The notes under the pieces are model-generated. The model was not told the DNA's origin. It saw only the letters and a list, made by a program, of their open reading frames with translations, and ran no database searches. Below, piece by piece: positions 7,198 through 16,338 of a stretch of DNA of 64,000 nt. Origin of the DNA: Anaerolineaceae bacterium (GTDB taxonomy: Bacteria; Chloroflexota; Anaerolineae; Anaerolineales; Anaerolineaceae); assembly GCA_016927865.1 (NCBI GenBank), contig JAFGLU010000101.1, positions 35,775-99,774 on the forward strand. Direction: 5' to 3'. Numbering within the stretch: position 1 is the stretch's first letter; every line of letters begins with the position of its first letter. The position numbers were made by a program, and so were the translations under genes.

Positions 7198-8967
7198 ATG
7201 AATCTCGGCGAGCAGAACATCAAACGCAGGCGTCAGATCATCGCAGCCATTTTTGGCTTCCTTGGTCTGTTGTTCTTCATCATGTTCCGGTGGGAAATTG
7301 GTGACGTTTTGGGCATACTCTGGAACATACTGAAAGCCCTCCTAAAACGTCAGGCGATTCCGGCCTTTACGGATGTGCAAAAAGAATCCTGGAACGTCCT
7401 CATCGGCTTCACACTTCTGTGGAGTTACTTGGGGGTGTTCTTTTTCTGGCTGGCGGCCATCTCCTGGCAAGCGCTCTTGCCGGTGAGCAACCCGAGAGAA
7501 ATCTACCGCACAGCCTTTCACTTTTTACTCCACACGCTTGGATTGCATGGCCCGGCTGTGTTTATTAAGGATGGAAAAATCCTCCAGACCAAGGAAGACA
7601 CCCGCAAAGGGCCGGGCGTGGTGGTGGTAGATTTCAATAGCGCCGTGGTGTTGGAGGACGAGGTGCCGCCGCCAGGAGTCCAGCGCGCGATCGATAATAT
7701 GGGCCACTCAGCACTGCGCTCGTTTGGCCTGGCAGATCCCATCGAAACACCCGAGGCGAAGGGCCCCGGAATCGTTTTCATCCGCCGGCGCGAGCGCATC
7801 CGTGGCGCCGTCGACCTGCGCAAGCAGTTCAGGCTTCAGCCTAAAGTCACCGCCTATACTCGCGACGGCATTGAAGTCTATGCCAATGTTTGGTCGATCT
7901 TCACCATTGGCCAGGACCCCGCTCTTTCGGCAGTTCAGGTCTGTTATGACGGCGACCCGCGCTCAGAGAATCTGAGAGTGGTGCTATTAGAAGAACTGCC
8001 CCCAACCAGCGATCAAACAGAGAAGGTTTTCCGGGTGAAAGCCCTGGTGGATGAACTGGACCGGGAAGACCGCGCAGAGATTCACCGTTTTGCGCGGGTT
8101 GCAGAGCTGTTGGAAAGGCACGAGACCGAAGAAAAGAAGCTCAAAGCATACGAAGCGCTGCCCCGTGATCGGGCGGTAAATCGGGATAAGCAGGAGCTGC
8201 CTCGATTTGATGCCGAACGAGTCTTTGCGGCGGTGTTTTCCCAGGCGCGCGCTGATCGTGACCGGGTTCTGCCCTGGGCCGAATTGCCCACGCGGGTGGC
8301 CTCTGCGTATTTCCGCGAGATCCTTTCTCAGGTCAACTATGACGAGCTGTACCGGATTGGAGAAGAGCAGGCTCCCATTACGCGTTACAAAGCTCGCCTG
8401 CGTCTGGCCATTCGGAACAACGGGCTGCTCTCCTACCGGCTGATATATCCCCGGAAAGGGCTCAGTCTGGAGGTAGGCAAGGCTTATAGCGAAAGCGACT
8501 TGCGCGTTTCGGATGTAAACCCTTTGACCAACTCAAAGATGCTGCGTGACCGGGGCATCCGCGTCATCGCCGCCGGCTTTGGCGATGTGATGCCCGTATC
8601 CGAAGCGGTCTACCGTTACCGCCTGGAAAGCTGGCGAGCCCCCTGGCAGCGCGACACGGAAATGGTTAGCGCGACCAAGGAATTGGAAGCCACTCGCATT
8701 CGTGCCAGGGCGCGGGCTGCGGCTCAACGCGACCTGGCGGCCAGTATGGGGCGCATCTTTGAAACCTATGAAAACTCTCAGGAAATTCTCGTGCTGCGTA
8801 TCTTCCAGGCTTTAGAGGGTGTCGCATCAGACCCGCGCACGCGCCAGCTTCTGCCCAACAATGCCATCGACATGATGCGCTCGCTTCAGATGTGGGTCAT
8901 GCCCAACCGGCAAATGGGTACTGGAATGATGGGCGGGGACCGGCAGGGTCCAGGAGAAATCGAATGA
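7198..8967 (+). CDS. SPFH/Band-7-like membrane protein, first of pair
   Basis: 589 residues from ATG 7198 (MNLGEQNIKRRRQ). This start is preferred over 7093, which lies inside the hairpin repeat. Two membrane segments (about residues 13-38 and 63-92) precede a Band-7-like region starting near GPGVVVVDFNSAVVLEDE and continuing through RLQPKVTAYTRDGIEVYANV, the characteristic inner strand. An Arg/Ala-rich helix (ELEATRIRARARAAAQRDLA) follows, as in SPFH coiled stems. Such proteins assemble into ring or cage scaffolds on membranes. The long insert at about 270-340 is unusual. It ends in an ATGA overlap with the second SPFH gene. Confidence 0.7.
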   Translation: MNLGEQNIKRRRQIIAAIFGFLGLLFFIMFRWEIGDVLGILWNILKALLKRQAIPAFTDVQKESWNVLIGFTLLWSYLGVFFFWLAAISWQALLPVSNPREIYRTAFHFLLHTLGLHGPAVFIKDGKILQTKEDTRKGPGVVVVDFNSAVVLEDEVPPPGVQRAIDNMGHSALRSFGLADPIETPEAKGPGIVFIRRRERIRGAVDLRKQFRLQPKVTAYTRDGIEVYANVWSIFTIGQDPALSAVQVCYDGDPRSENLRVVLLEELPPTSDQTEKVFRVKALVDELDREDRAEIHRFARVAELLERHETEEKKLKAYEALPRDRAVNRDKQELPRFDAERVFAAVFSQARADRDRVLPWAELPTRVASAYFREILSQVNYDELYRIGEEQAPITRYKARLRLAIRNNGLLSYRLIYPRKGLSLEVGKAYSESDLRVSDVNPLTNSKMLRDRGIRVIAAGFGDVMPVSEAVYRYRLESWRAPWQRDTEMVSATKELEATRIRARARAAAQRDLAASMGRIFETYENSQEILVLRIFQALEGVASDPRTRQLLPNNAIDMMRSLQMWVMPNRQMGTGMMGGDRQGPGEIE

Positions 8968-10307
8968 TTCGCCAACGGCCCGCTCGAACCACCGAAACCA
9001 AACAAACCCGCCAGCGGCCTACCCAGAATGCGGATGCCATGCGCCAGCAATTGATGGGGCTCGTGCGGCTCGTTTTGATTGTGGTCATTCCCATCTGGTT
9101 CTCCTGGCGTGCCGCTGTTCGCCTGGAAGGCGTCTTCCCCGAACAGGTGCTGATTCACTTCCTGGACCGAATCCCCGGCTTGGGAATCTTGCCGGACCGC
9201 ATGATCATGTGGATGGCGGTTATCCTTTCTCCGCAAGGCTTCCGTTACCTGATTGCGCCGATCACAGCCACAATGGCAGTGTTCACCTATGCGGCCTTCT
9301 TTGTTAAAGATGTTTATGCCTTAGAGCGGTTCCGCGACGGGTTGCATTATGTTTTCTCATCCATGACCAGCCTGCTCTGGCCCACCCTGGAGATTCGCGG
9401 CGGTGAGAAGGTGCTGCGCAAAGGCGTGCCGAATCTGTTGGATCAAATAGGCGGGCCGGGGTATGTCATCATTCAGCCGGGAAATGCCGCCTTGTTCCGC
9501 ACGTTGCGCCAACCCTCCAATATTTCCATTCGCGAGTCCTATTTCATGGTGCCGTTTGAAACCATTGGACAGATCGCTAACCTTGACGATCAACAGGACG
9601 ATCGGGATGGAATTACGAGTATGACTCGTGACGGCATTCGGGTGACCCTGAAGGATGTCCATTTCCGCTACCGCATATTCCCGGAAATGAAATATGGTCG
9701 ACCGATTCGCCGTTCACTCGAAGACCCTTACCCCTATGATGAGAAAGCCATCTGGAATATGGCCTACAACCTTTCGGTCACCGCCGAAGGGGATATCGAA
9801 CCCTGGCGCACGGCCGTGGGCCGCACAACCGTTGGTGGAATCACGGACTTCATCAGTTTTAATACCGTAGATTACCTTACCGCCCCGCGTGAAAACAGCC
9901 AGGACCCGCGCCGTGTCTTGCGCTTTAACTTACTGCAAGGAGAGACCAAAGGGGCCTTGCGCGGAGTCGGCGCAGAATTATTGTGGGTGGATGTTGGCCA
10001 TGTCTCGATTGATGAAGAGACGGTGGATACACAGCGCGCCGATGCTTGGGGCGCAGAATGGGCGGGGAAGGCCAACATCGAGCGAGCCTATGGCGAAGCA
10101 AAGCGCCAGGCGTATCAAGAGATGGGCCGGGCAGAAGCCCAGGCTGAACTGATTATGAGTATTTCGGAAGTAATGAAGGATGTGTCTGAGGAGGATCGGC
10201 CTGAAATGACCCGCCAATTGTTCCTCACGCGGGTGGCCCAGTTGTTGGATTCGATGGTGGAAGGTGCGAACCGGTCAGAAGGAGGCGCGAATGATATCCA
10301 TAGATGA
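8964..10307 (+). CDS. SPFH/Band-7-like membrane protein, second of pair
   Basis: 447 residues from the ATG at 8964, whose ATGA overlaps the previous stop. It has membrane segments near residues 28-48, 68-90 and 93-112, then a Band-7 pattern: PGYVIIQPGNAALFRTL, SYFMVPFE and SMTRDGIRVTLKDVHFRYRI. A C-terminal helical stem is rich in Ala/Glu (ERAYGEAKRQAYQEMGRAEAQAE). Two different SPFH proteins made in fixed ratio suggest a heteromeric membrane ring, as in HflK/HflC, but neither is recognisably HflK or HflC and no FtsH is adjacent. The gene overlaps the next one by 17 bases. Confidence 0.7.
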   Translation: MIRQRPARTTETKQTRQRPTQNADAMRQQLMGLVRLVLIVVIPIWFSWRAAVRLEGVFPEQVLIHFLDRIPGLGILPDRMIMWMAVILSPQGFRYLIAPITATMAVFTYAAFFVKDVYALERFRDGLHYVFSSMTSLLWPTLEIRGGEKVLRKGVPNLLDQIGGPGYVIIQPGNAALFRTLRQPSNISIRESYFMVPFETIGQIANLDDQQDDRDGITSMTRDGIRVTLKDVHFRYRIFPEMKYGRPIRRSLEDPYPYDEKAIWNMAYNLSVTAEGDIEPWRTAVGRTTVGGITDFISFNTVDYLTAPRENSQDPRRVLRFNLLQGETKGALRGVGAELLWVDVGHVSIDEETVDTQRADAWGAEWAGKANIERAYGEAKRQAYQEMGRAEAQAELIMSISEVMKDVSEEDRPEMTRQLFLTRVAQLLDSMVEGANRSEGGANDIHR

Positions 10308-11307
10308 GGCTTATAGCTGGCTGGAACAGGTGCCTAAACCACCGTTGTCAACCGAGATGAACCTAAACTTGTACGAGTTACACAACAAATATATTCCGCA
10401 AGAACTCCGCGACCGTTTAGCGAGCGACTTGAGAATTATCAGTCAGCAAATCTCGAATAATGTTGAGCGCTTATATGTTCTAACCTCCATTGGAAAATAT
10501 CACCTGTCGAAAGGTGATTTTGAAGCAGCCGAGTCCGTTTTCCAGGATGCCTTGCGCGACTTCAGCGAGGGCTCCCATGAGGTTGCGGTGGCAAAGTGGT
10601 TGCTGGGCATTGCTCAATGGAATGTGGGCCGAAACTCGGCGGCGCATGCCAATTGGACACGGGCTCGAATGGCGTTCATTGATTGCCAAAACATCTGGAA
10701 GAACAGGCAAGACCCGGCGACTAGGAACGCGGATGCTCTCAGGAACCTGTGGTATTCAGATGTCCTCAAGAAAATCCGGGTAGAAATGGCCTGCACGGTT
10801 GAAGAGGCCGATGCCTGGTTGACACGCTTTGAGCCATCCCCATTATCCGCTTCGGCCCGAAAACTGGCCATGCGTATTCGGACGGATATCCACAAGCGAA
10901 AATTTGTCACAGTTTATGAGTTCAGCAATCTACTCATCGGCGTCACGCGGACCAGCACAAATCCCGCTGAGACAGCAGAGGCCTGGGAAATCATAGGTCT
11001 TGCTGCCTGTCAAACCGGAAATTTTGCGGATGCGATCCTCTACCTGAAGCGCGCGTTATCCGCATTTGACCCTTTCAGCCACCAAGGAGCAACCGTGAAG
11101 TGGATGATTGGTATTGCGCAATGGGCACTTCCGGGAGAACATGGCAACGCGATTGCAAGCTGGCAAGACGCGATCGAAAAATTTGATTACAACCGCCTGA
11201 TGGCAGATCGCGCAAACAACAAAGAAAAGCGCGATTGGTACACCGGGTTGATCGAGACGCTGAACGATGCGCTTGTGTTAAAGCAAGCGGAAAAGTTAGG
11301 AATGTAA
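10291..11307 (+). CDS. TPR-like helical repeat protein
   Basis: 338 residues from the ATG at 10291, preceded by AGAAGGAGG. Helical repeats resembling TPRs are visible: YHLSKGDFEAAESVFQDAL (about 70-90) and ACQTGNFADAILYLKRAL (about 240-260), each followed by VKWMIGIAQW-type segments, a duplicated arrangement. No membrane segment. It is the last gene of the SPFH operon and overlaps the convergent AAA+ gene by 12 bases at the 3' end. Likely a soluble adaptor for the SPFH pair or the AAA+ protein. Confidence 0.65.
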   Translation: MISIDEAYSWLEQVPKPPLSTEMNLNLYELHNKYIPQELRDRLASDLRIISQQISNNVERLYVLTSIGKYHLSKGDFEAAESVFQDALRDFSEGSHEVAVAKWLLGIAQWNVGRNSAAHANWTRARMAFIDCQNIWKNRQDPATRNADALRNLWYSDVLKKIRVEMACTVEEADAWLTRFEPSPLSASARKLAMRIRTDIHKRKFVTVYEFSNLLIGVTRTSTNPAETAEAWEIIGLAACQTGNFADAILYLKRALSAFDPFSHQGATVKWMIGIAQWALPGEHGNAIASWQDAIEKFDYNRLMADRANNKEKRDWYTGLIETLNDALVLKQAEKLGM

Positions 11308-13926
11308 CGGATCTTCTGTCCGCATTACCCAGCTTTCAATCCCAGGTTTACCAGAGACGGTGGTTGATGGAGCGTCCGCAGCGACGATGAACGTAATGCC
11401 CTCATCTCGCACATCTTCCGCTGAAAAAACATTCCAACCAGGGATGGCTGTAACACTTACTACCCCGGTTTTTTCTTCAAGTTGTGCAAGAACGCGCTCA
11501 GCGAGTCGTTTCTTCATCTCGTCGAACAACTTCTTCACTGACCGAGCATTGCCAAATTTTTCTGGCTCTTGCCGTTGTTGCAGTACAAGTTTCAACTCGG
11601 CGATTCGTTGAACATCGCCAGGCAAGTTATAGCCTTCGCTGACAGCGTAAGTGCCCAGTAATTCACCCATTTCCTGTTGGGTGAGGTCGGAAAACAATAT
11701 TGGATCAGCAAACCTCGATTGCAGACCAGGATTTCCAGCCAGGAATTCACTCATCTCTTGTGGGTATCCAGCCACGACCACAACCAACCGATTCCGGAAA
11801 TCTTCAATTGCTTTCGTTAATGAATCGATGACTTCAAAGTTTGCCGAACCCGGCCGCCGAGTAAGGGCATACGCCTCATCGATAAACAACACCCCGTCCA
11901 GGGCTTCTTGAATAAGGGAAGAAAGGCGACTGCCCGAATCGCCGGCATATCCTGAGATGAGCAATGGGGCAGACACTTCTACAGTGTGGCCTTTACGAAG
12001 ATAGCCGCAAGCTTTGAGCATTTCTCCAAACAATCGAGCAATGGAAGTCTTACCTGTGCCAGGATTGCCAACGAAAACCTGGTGAAGGGTTGGGAGATTC
12101 CATGAAAAGTCATTCACTATTGTGCGCTTGTGCTGCTCATATTCGATGAGTTTCGCCAGCCGTTTCAGCTTGACTTTTACTTCTCGCAAGCCCAGGAAGC
12201 AATCCAGAGACTGATATGCATGTTTAATCTCCTCGGTATTAAATCCGATCAACCTTTGATATTCATTTGGAAGATCAGAGACATCGAGGACTTGAGGCGA
12301 TTCGCTTCCGTTGTTAGTATCCCGCAGACGCCATTTTCGGCAGGTGGCTTCGAACAAGTTCTTCACTTCTCCAGCATTTCCAGCAGTTTCGTCATTCGCC
12401 AGCGTAATTCGAGCGAATAGACGATTGAGTTGCTCCCACAGTTCTTCAGTGATCTGAAAGCCCTCCTGGTGTGCAATATTAATGAAAATTGACCCTAGTT
12501 CTTCAGATGAATATGGCGCAAATCTTAACCTGAATTCGGTTGGAAAGCGTCGGTCCAGACCGGGGTTTTGGCGAAACAGTCTAACCATTTGCTTTTGGTA
12601 ACCAGCGAGTACGACGATGAACTTACCGTGGTCTATCTCCATTCGATGCATCAATGTTTCAATAGCTTCCTGGACAAAACCACCCCGGTCACGATCTGCC
12701 AAACCATAGGCTTCATCAATGAACAGAACACCTCCCAATGCGGAGTCTACTGCCTGATGGACTAGCCGAGCCGTTCCGCCGATGTGATCAGCCACCAGGC
12801 TGGTCGGGCTTTGGACAACCAACTGCCCTTTCTGTAGCAATCCACAGTCATGGAGGATTTCCCCCAAGAATCGAGCGACTGTGGTCTTGCCTACACCAGG
12901 CGGGCCGGTGAAAACCATATGAAGCAGAGGAGCTTTTTGCTCTGATCTGTCGTGATCTATCCGAGACGCCCACTTAACGAGGTCATTGATCACGGTTTTG
13001 ACATTCGCCATTCCGACAAATCCATTCAGTTGATCTAGCGCGGGTCGGCTGTCCTTCTTGCTAGATTCCAGCCAGTTATTTTCCCGAAGGCTATCCTTGG
13101 TTAACTCAGGGAGCGAATTGATCCTGGGAATCCAGGTGCTAAGGGGTAAGCCCTCTCCAGCGATGAGTTTTGAGATGCGGCGAAGGTTGGCGGGAGATGA
13201 ACTTCGTAATTTCCGCTGGAATCTTGCCTGGATCAACTCAGACAATTCCTCGTCGTTTGGTGAGCCTATCGAACGTAGCTGGCCGAATTCACCGATAGGA
13301 AAACCTGAAGAGGGGAGTAGATTGCTAATTGCATTAATTTGCAGATCATCGATCGATTCTCTAAGGGTAGCTTCATTCCTGGCGTCAAAGCAAAATAAGA
13401 TCTTATTAGGGTTGGTAGAGGTCAGACGATTCCATTTTGCCAAAACACCTGAAAGAGTTCTCTGGTCTTCTAAGTGCCGGAGAGTCGCCTCGGCGTTGAT
13501 TACTACTAGACAGATTGGCCGCGCATGTTTTCCGGAGAGAAGGGAATCAAAAATTCTCAGGACGTGGTTATCACCCATCAATTCGTTTGCGGGCGCAAGC
13601 TGCTCCTGGGTTCCCAGAAGGAAACGGTCACCTAAAGGACCTGGTTGCAGGTTGCGCAGTTGAGCGTCTAAGATCCTTTTCGGCGATTGCGATGTGAGAT
13701 ACGGCTCGAAGAATTGCTTGTTCTCGGCTAAATGGGAATAGTAAGGTTGAATGGGCGAAGTGAAAATCGCCTGGAATCCGAGGTTTAACAATCCGCGTTC
13801 CAGGGCAGCCGGAAACTCAAGCTCACCGGTTTGGGAAGAGAAGTGTGAATCGGAGGTTCCAACCCCCCAAAAAATGTATTGCCGGAATGCCTCCAGATTT
13901 TGGAGCGCTGACTTTATCCTTTGCAT
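11296..13926 (-). CDS. Tandem AAA+ ATPase (CbbX/EccA-like) with unknown N-terminal domain
   Basis: 876 residues. Residues 1-290 match nothing I recognise. Two CbbX-type AAA+ modules follow. AAA1 has Walker A GPPGVGKTT (about 340), Walker B GGVLFIDEAYGL (about 402), sensor VVLAGY and Arg-finger region NPGLDRRFP. AAA2 has Walker A GNPGTGKTS (about 621), Walker B GVLFIDEAYAL and NPGLQSRF. Both look catalytically intact. Relatives remodel Rubisco (CbbX) or serve type VII secretion (EccA); neither partner is present. It follows the coiled-coil gene by nine bases, so that protein is the natural partner. Confidence 0.85.
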   Translation of the reverse strand: MQRIKSALQNLEAFRQYIFWGVGTSDSHFSSQTGELEFPAALERGLLNLGFQAIFTSPIQPYYSHLAENKQFFEPYLTSQSPKRILDAQLRNLQPGPLGDRFLLGTQEQLAPANELMGDNHVLRIFDSLLSGKHARPICLVVINAEATLRHLEDQRTLSGVLAKWNRLTSTNPNKILFCFDARNEATLRESIDDLQINAISNLLPSSGFPIGEFGQLRSIGSPNDEELSELIQARFQRKLRSSSPANLRRISKLIAGEGLPLSTWIPRINSLPELTKDSLRENNWLESSKKDSRPALDQLNGFVGMANVKTVINDLVKWASRIDHDRSEQKAPLLHMVFTGPPGVGKTTVARFLGEILHDCGLLQKGQLVVQSPTSLVADHIGGTARLVHQAVDSALGGVLFIDEAYGLADRDRGGFVQEAIETLMHRMEIDHGKFIVVLAGYQKQMVRLFRQNPGLDRRFPTEFRLRFAPYSSEELGSIFINIAHQEGFQITEELWEQLNRLFARITLANDETAGNAGEVKNLFEATCRKWRLRDTNNGSESPQVLDVSDLPNEYQRLIGFNTEEIKHAYQSLDCFLGLREVKVKLKRLAKLIEYEQHKRTIVNDFSWNLPTLHQVFVGNPGTGKTSIARLFGEMLKACGYLRKGHTVEVSAPLLISGYAGDSGSRLSSLIQEALDGVLFIDEAYALTRRPGSANFEVIDSLTKAIEDFRNRLVVVVAGYPQEMSEFLAGNPGLQSRFADPILFSDLTQQEMGELLGTYAVSEGYNLPGDVQRIAELKLVLQQRQEPEKFGNARSVKKLFDEMKKRLAERVLAQLEEKTGVVSVTAIPGWNVFSAEDVRDEGITFIVAADAPSTTVSGKPGIESWVMRTEDPLHS

Positions 13927-13935
13927 GAATTCTCT

Positions 13936-15417
13936 TTACCGTAGGCTTTCGGCAGATTGCTTCAGCGATGATTTCCGAGCAACCACAGTATGGGCTGGTC
14001 TGGTGACTACTTGCTTATTGGTGATTTCCAGGTTGAACTGTTTGAGACTCTTGTTGATCTCCCTGGCTCTCTGCCGAAGCTCACTCTCAGTTCTAAGGAG
14101 GTGGTCCTTTGAGATAATTTGCAAGTCTTGAGCATTCACCTGTCCGGGAATTGGATCGATCCTGACGACCAACTCTCCCCCGTCGCCAGACATTGCATTC
14201 AATACATACCCCTGGTCAAAGTCTTCATGGTCGAAGGATCCACTTGTGATCCGGTATCCTTGAGTAATGACTGCCGCAACCACCATTTGCGCGATGTTAT
14301 AGCGTATTTGGGCATTCAATGAGAGGTGTTGTACATGGTCAGCCAATTCGAGAATGCGTGTTTGGAGACGAGGAATGTCGTTGCCTAAAACACTGTGGAG
14401 TTGCTCAGGTATCAGATTATCAGCTTGTTGTCGCACCTGCTCTTCAATAGCCTCTATCTCATCCATAATTGCTTGCAGTTCCTGAGGCGCCCATTGGGCA
14501 ACGTCCAGGGCCATGTCCAAAGGTTGACCTTGAATGTCGATCGCCTGGATATTCCGGCACATATCAGCTTTCTGCCGGATCTTATCCAGGCTGTTCAAGG
14601 TTTGCTGGATGAGCTGGTTCACAGCAATTTCTGTGTTTTCTGCCCGAACCCTGAGGATGCTCAATCGGCTTGTAGTAAACCGGCAGGTGGAGAGGCAGGA
14701 TTCAAACATCCCTACCGCGAAATCTTTCTGAGCTTGGTTCAATGATTGTTCCAGTTCGACAAGCTCCTGGCTTTCTATGGATCGCGGAGGAAACGAGTTG
14801 ACCAAAAAGTCATGAAGAGCGATCCCATCATTCAACCATTGACGAGCTGATTCGGCAACTTGATTTAATCGTTGATCATCTCTTGCTAACCGCTGTTCAA
14901 CTGCACTGATCCGCTTGTCAAAGCCCGTTAAGTATTCTGCATTAGATTCGCGGATTTGGCGGAAGTTCTTTTCTATTGCATCTCGGTACTGTTGCTCCAG
15001 CAAAAGGTGATTGTTCTCTATTTTTGCTTCGATAGACCGGTGATTGTTAGTGAATTCTTCCTCGATCTGCTGTGTGCGTTTTTCAAGCCAGCGGTGGGCG
15101 TCAGACTCTGAGCGAGCAGACCGTTGAGCCACTTCCTCGAGCAAACGAGCCTGTTTCTCTTGAAATTTATTTTGAGTTTGGCGTTCGACTTCGCGCAATT
15201 CGGATTGCAGGTTCTGGATGACTTGCTCGTATTCCTGGTTACGTTGTTCTGCCCCGCGGAAAATGCAGGCAAACTCGTTTTCTCTTTGAAAGACTCTTTC
15301 TTCTGAAAGGTGTTGGGGAGCGGTGAAAGTGTCATACATCGCTCGCCGCTCAGCCTCGTACATCCGCCGGTATTCTTCCTGGCTGATCGTTACGGTTTCC
15401 CGCTTATGACCTGACAT
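13936..15417 (-). CDS. Large coiled-coil protein of unknown function
   Basis: 493 residues. Residues 45-190 are almost continuous charged, Gln-rich helix (for example QNLQSELREVERQTQNKFQE), a long predicted coiled coil. A second helical region runs to about 360. A small alpha/beta tail contains GGELVVRIDPIPG, then a basic C-terminus. No signal peptide or membrane span. The start at 15417 gives MSGHKRETVTISQEEYRRMY. It lies between the radical SAM gene (17-base gap) and the AAA+ gene (9-base gap). The family is unknown to me; a scaffold or substrate of the AAA+ protein is plausible. Confidence 0.7.
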   Translation of the reverse strand: MSGHKRETVTISQEEYRRMYEAERRAMYDTFTAPQHLSEERVFQRENEFACIFRGAEQRNQEYEQVIQNLQSELREVERQTQNKFQEKQARLLEEVAQRSARSESDAHRWLEKRTQQIEEEFTNNHRSIEAKIENNHLLLEQQYRDAIEKNFRQIRESNAEYLTGFDKRISAVEQRLARDDQRLNQVAESARQWLNDGIALHDFLVNSFPPRSIESQELVELEQSLNQAQKDFAVGMFESCLSTCRFTTSRLSILRVRAENTEIAVNQLIQQTLNSLDKIRQKADMCRNIQAIDIQGQPLDMALDVAQWAPQELQAIMDEIEAIEEQVRQQADNLIPEQLHSVLGNDIPRLQTRILELADHVQHLSLNAQIRYNIAQMVVAAVITQGYRITSGSFDHEDFDQGYVLNAMSGDGGELVVRIDPIPGQVNAQDLQIISKDHLLRTESELRQRAREINKSLKQFNLEITNKQVVTRPAHTVVARKSSLKQSAESLR

Positions 15418-15434
15418 ATCTGCTCCTTCTTCCT

Positions 15435-16082
15435 TTATTTGCGGTCAACGATCTGATCCAGAGTTTGAAGGAGGTGGTTGTCGGGGACTCCAATGATAAG
15501 AATTTGACCATTCTGTACGCGTAACTCAATTGATCGAGGTTGGTCCTCAAAGTCAAATCCATCTAGTTTATTGGTCAGGCGGAGGATCCGTTGATTACTA
15601 CTTCCTCGCACTCCTTTGTTATCATTCAGTTTCTGGATAAACGGTCCATCAATGAGTACATCAACCATTTCAAGCAATCGATGAACTCCGACCACAGGAG
15701 GGTGCTTGTGAAGGTCTTCATAACGAAATCCTGTGTATACGACAACATTCACTGGCCGAATCCTTTGCGCTGCTTCTAAAAGGCGTGCCAATGGTAAGGC
15801 TTGCATCATCGGTTCCCCGCCTGAAAGTGTGATTCCTGTCACTTCAGGATCACTAAGCAGATAACCCGCAGCTTCCACCGGGTTCACCGCGTTAGCTGGC
15901 CGAAATGGGATCCAATCGGGGGCAATGCATCCAGCACAGTGGAACGGGCAACCTTGAACCCATAGCACCGATCTTTTGCCAGGGCCTAAAACTGTGGTGC
16001 CAACCGTCATCGCAGCCACATTGATTAATCCCTGTGGTGTTGATACATCGACCCCTGGAAGGGGAATTTCTTTAATAATCAT
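15435..16082 (-). CDS. Radical SAM protein, NrdG-like activase type
   Basis: 215 residues. The radical SAM motif is GCPFHCAGC (Cys-x3-Cys-x2-Cys, about residue 49) in the context SVLWVQGCPF, typical of the anaerobic ribonucleotide-reductase activase group. It is followed by TLSGGEPMMQA (SAM-binding GGE) and VVYTGFRYEDL. Such enzymes generate glycyl radicals on a partner, but no glycyl-radical enzyme is encoded nearby. The C-terminal strands (SIELRVQNGQILIIGVPD) are extra. First gene of the radical SAM/coiled-coil/AAA+ operon. The fold is clear; the partner is unknown. Confidence 0.82.
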   Translation of the reverse strand: MIIKEIPLPGVDVSTPQGLINVAAMTVGTTVLGPGKRSVLWVQGCPFHCAGCIAPDWIPFRPANAVNPVEAAGYLLSDPEVTGITLSGGEPMMQALPLARLLEAAQRIRPVNVVVYTGFRYEDLHKHPPVVGVHRLLEMVDVLIDGPFIQKLNDNKGVRGSSNQRILRLTNKLDGFDFEDQPRSIELRVQNGQILIIGVPDNHLLQTLDQIVDRK

Positions 16083-16118
16083 GATGAACGCATCCTGTTG
16101 TTCACCTTGGTTCTACAT

Positions 16119-16218
16119 ACCAAAGTTGAGAAAGTCACCGGTTTTGAGGTGTTTATGGCGGTAGAAACTCCGCAACACCTCAAATTCAGGGTTTTTCACC
16201 CCAACTGTGAGTAGTTAC
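16119..16218. repeat. Degenerate palindromic element, copy 5
   Basis: The right outer arm ends GTGAGTAGTTAC at 16218, and outer inner-arm sequence remains (GTTTTGAGGTGTT at 16141-16153 against AACACCTCAAATTC at 16174-16187). The centre has lost the triloop and perfect pairing. No direct repeat flanks it. It occupies the region upstream of the radical SAM operon. The rest of 16083-16338 holds no gene. Confidence 0.5.
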
Positions 16219-16338
16219 GAGGCATTGCTAGAACTAATGTTCGACAAGACCAATATAGCACATGTGGTCTAATAATTCAAGTATGATTTTTAGCCAATTA
16301 AAGAAACCGTGATAGTTTCCACAGTTGCCCCTAAAAGG

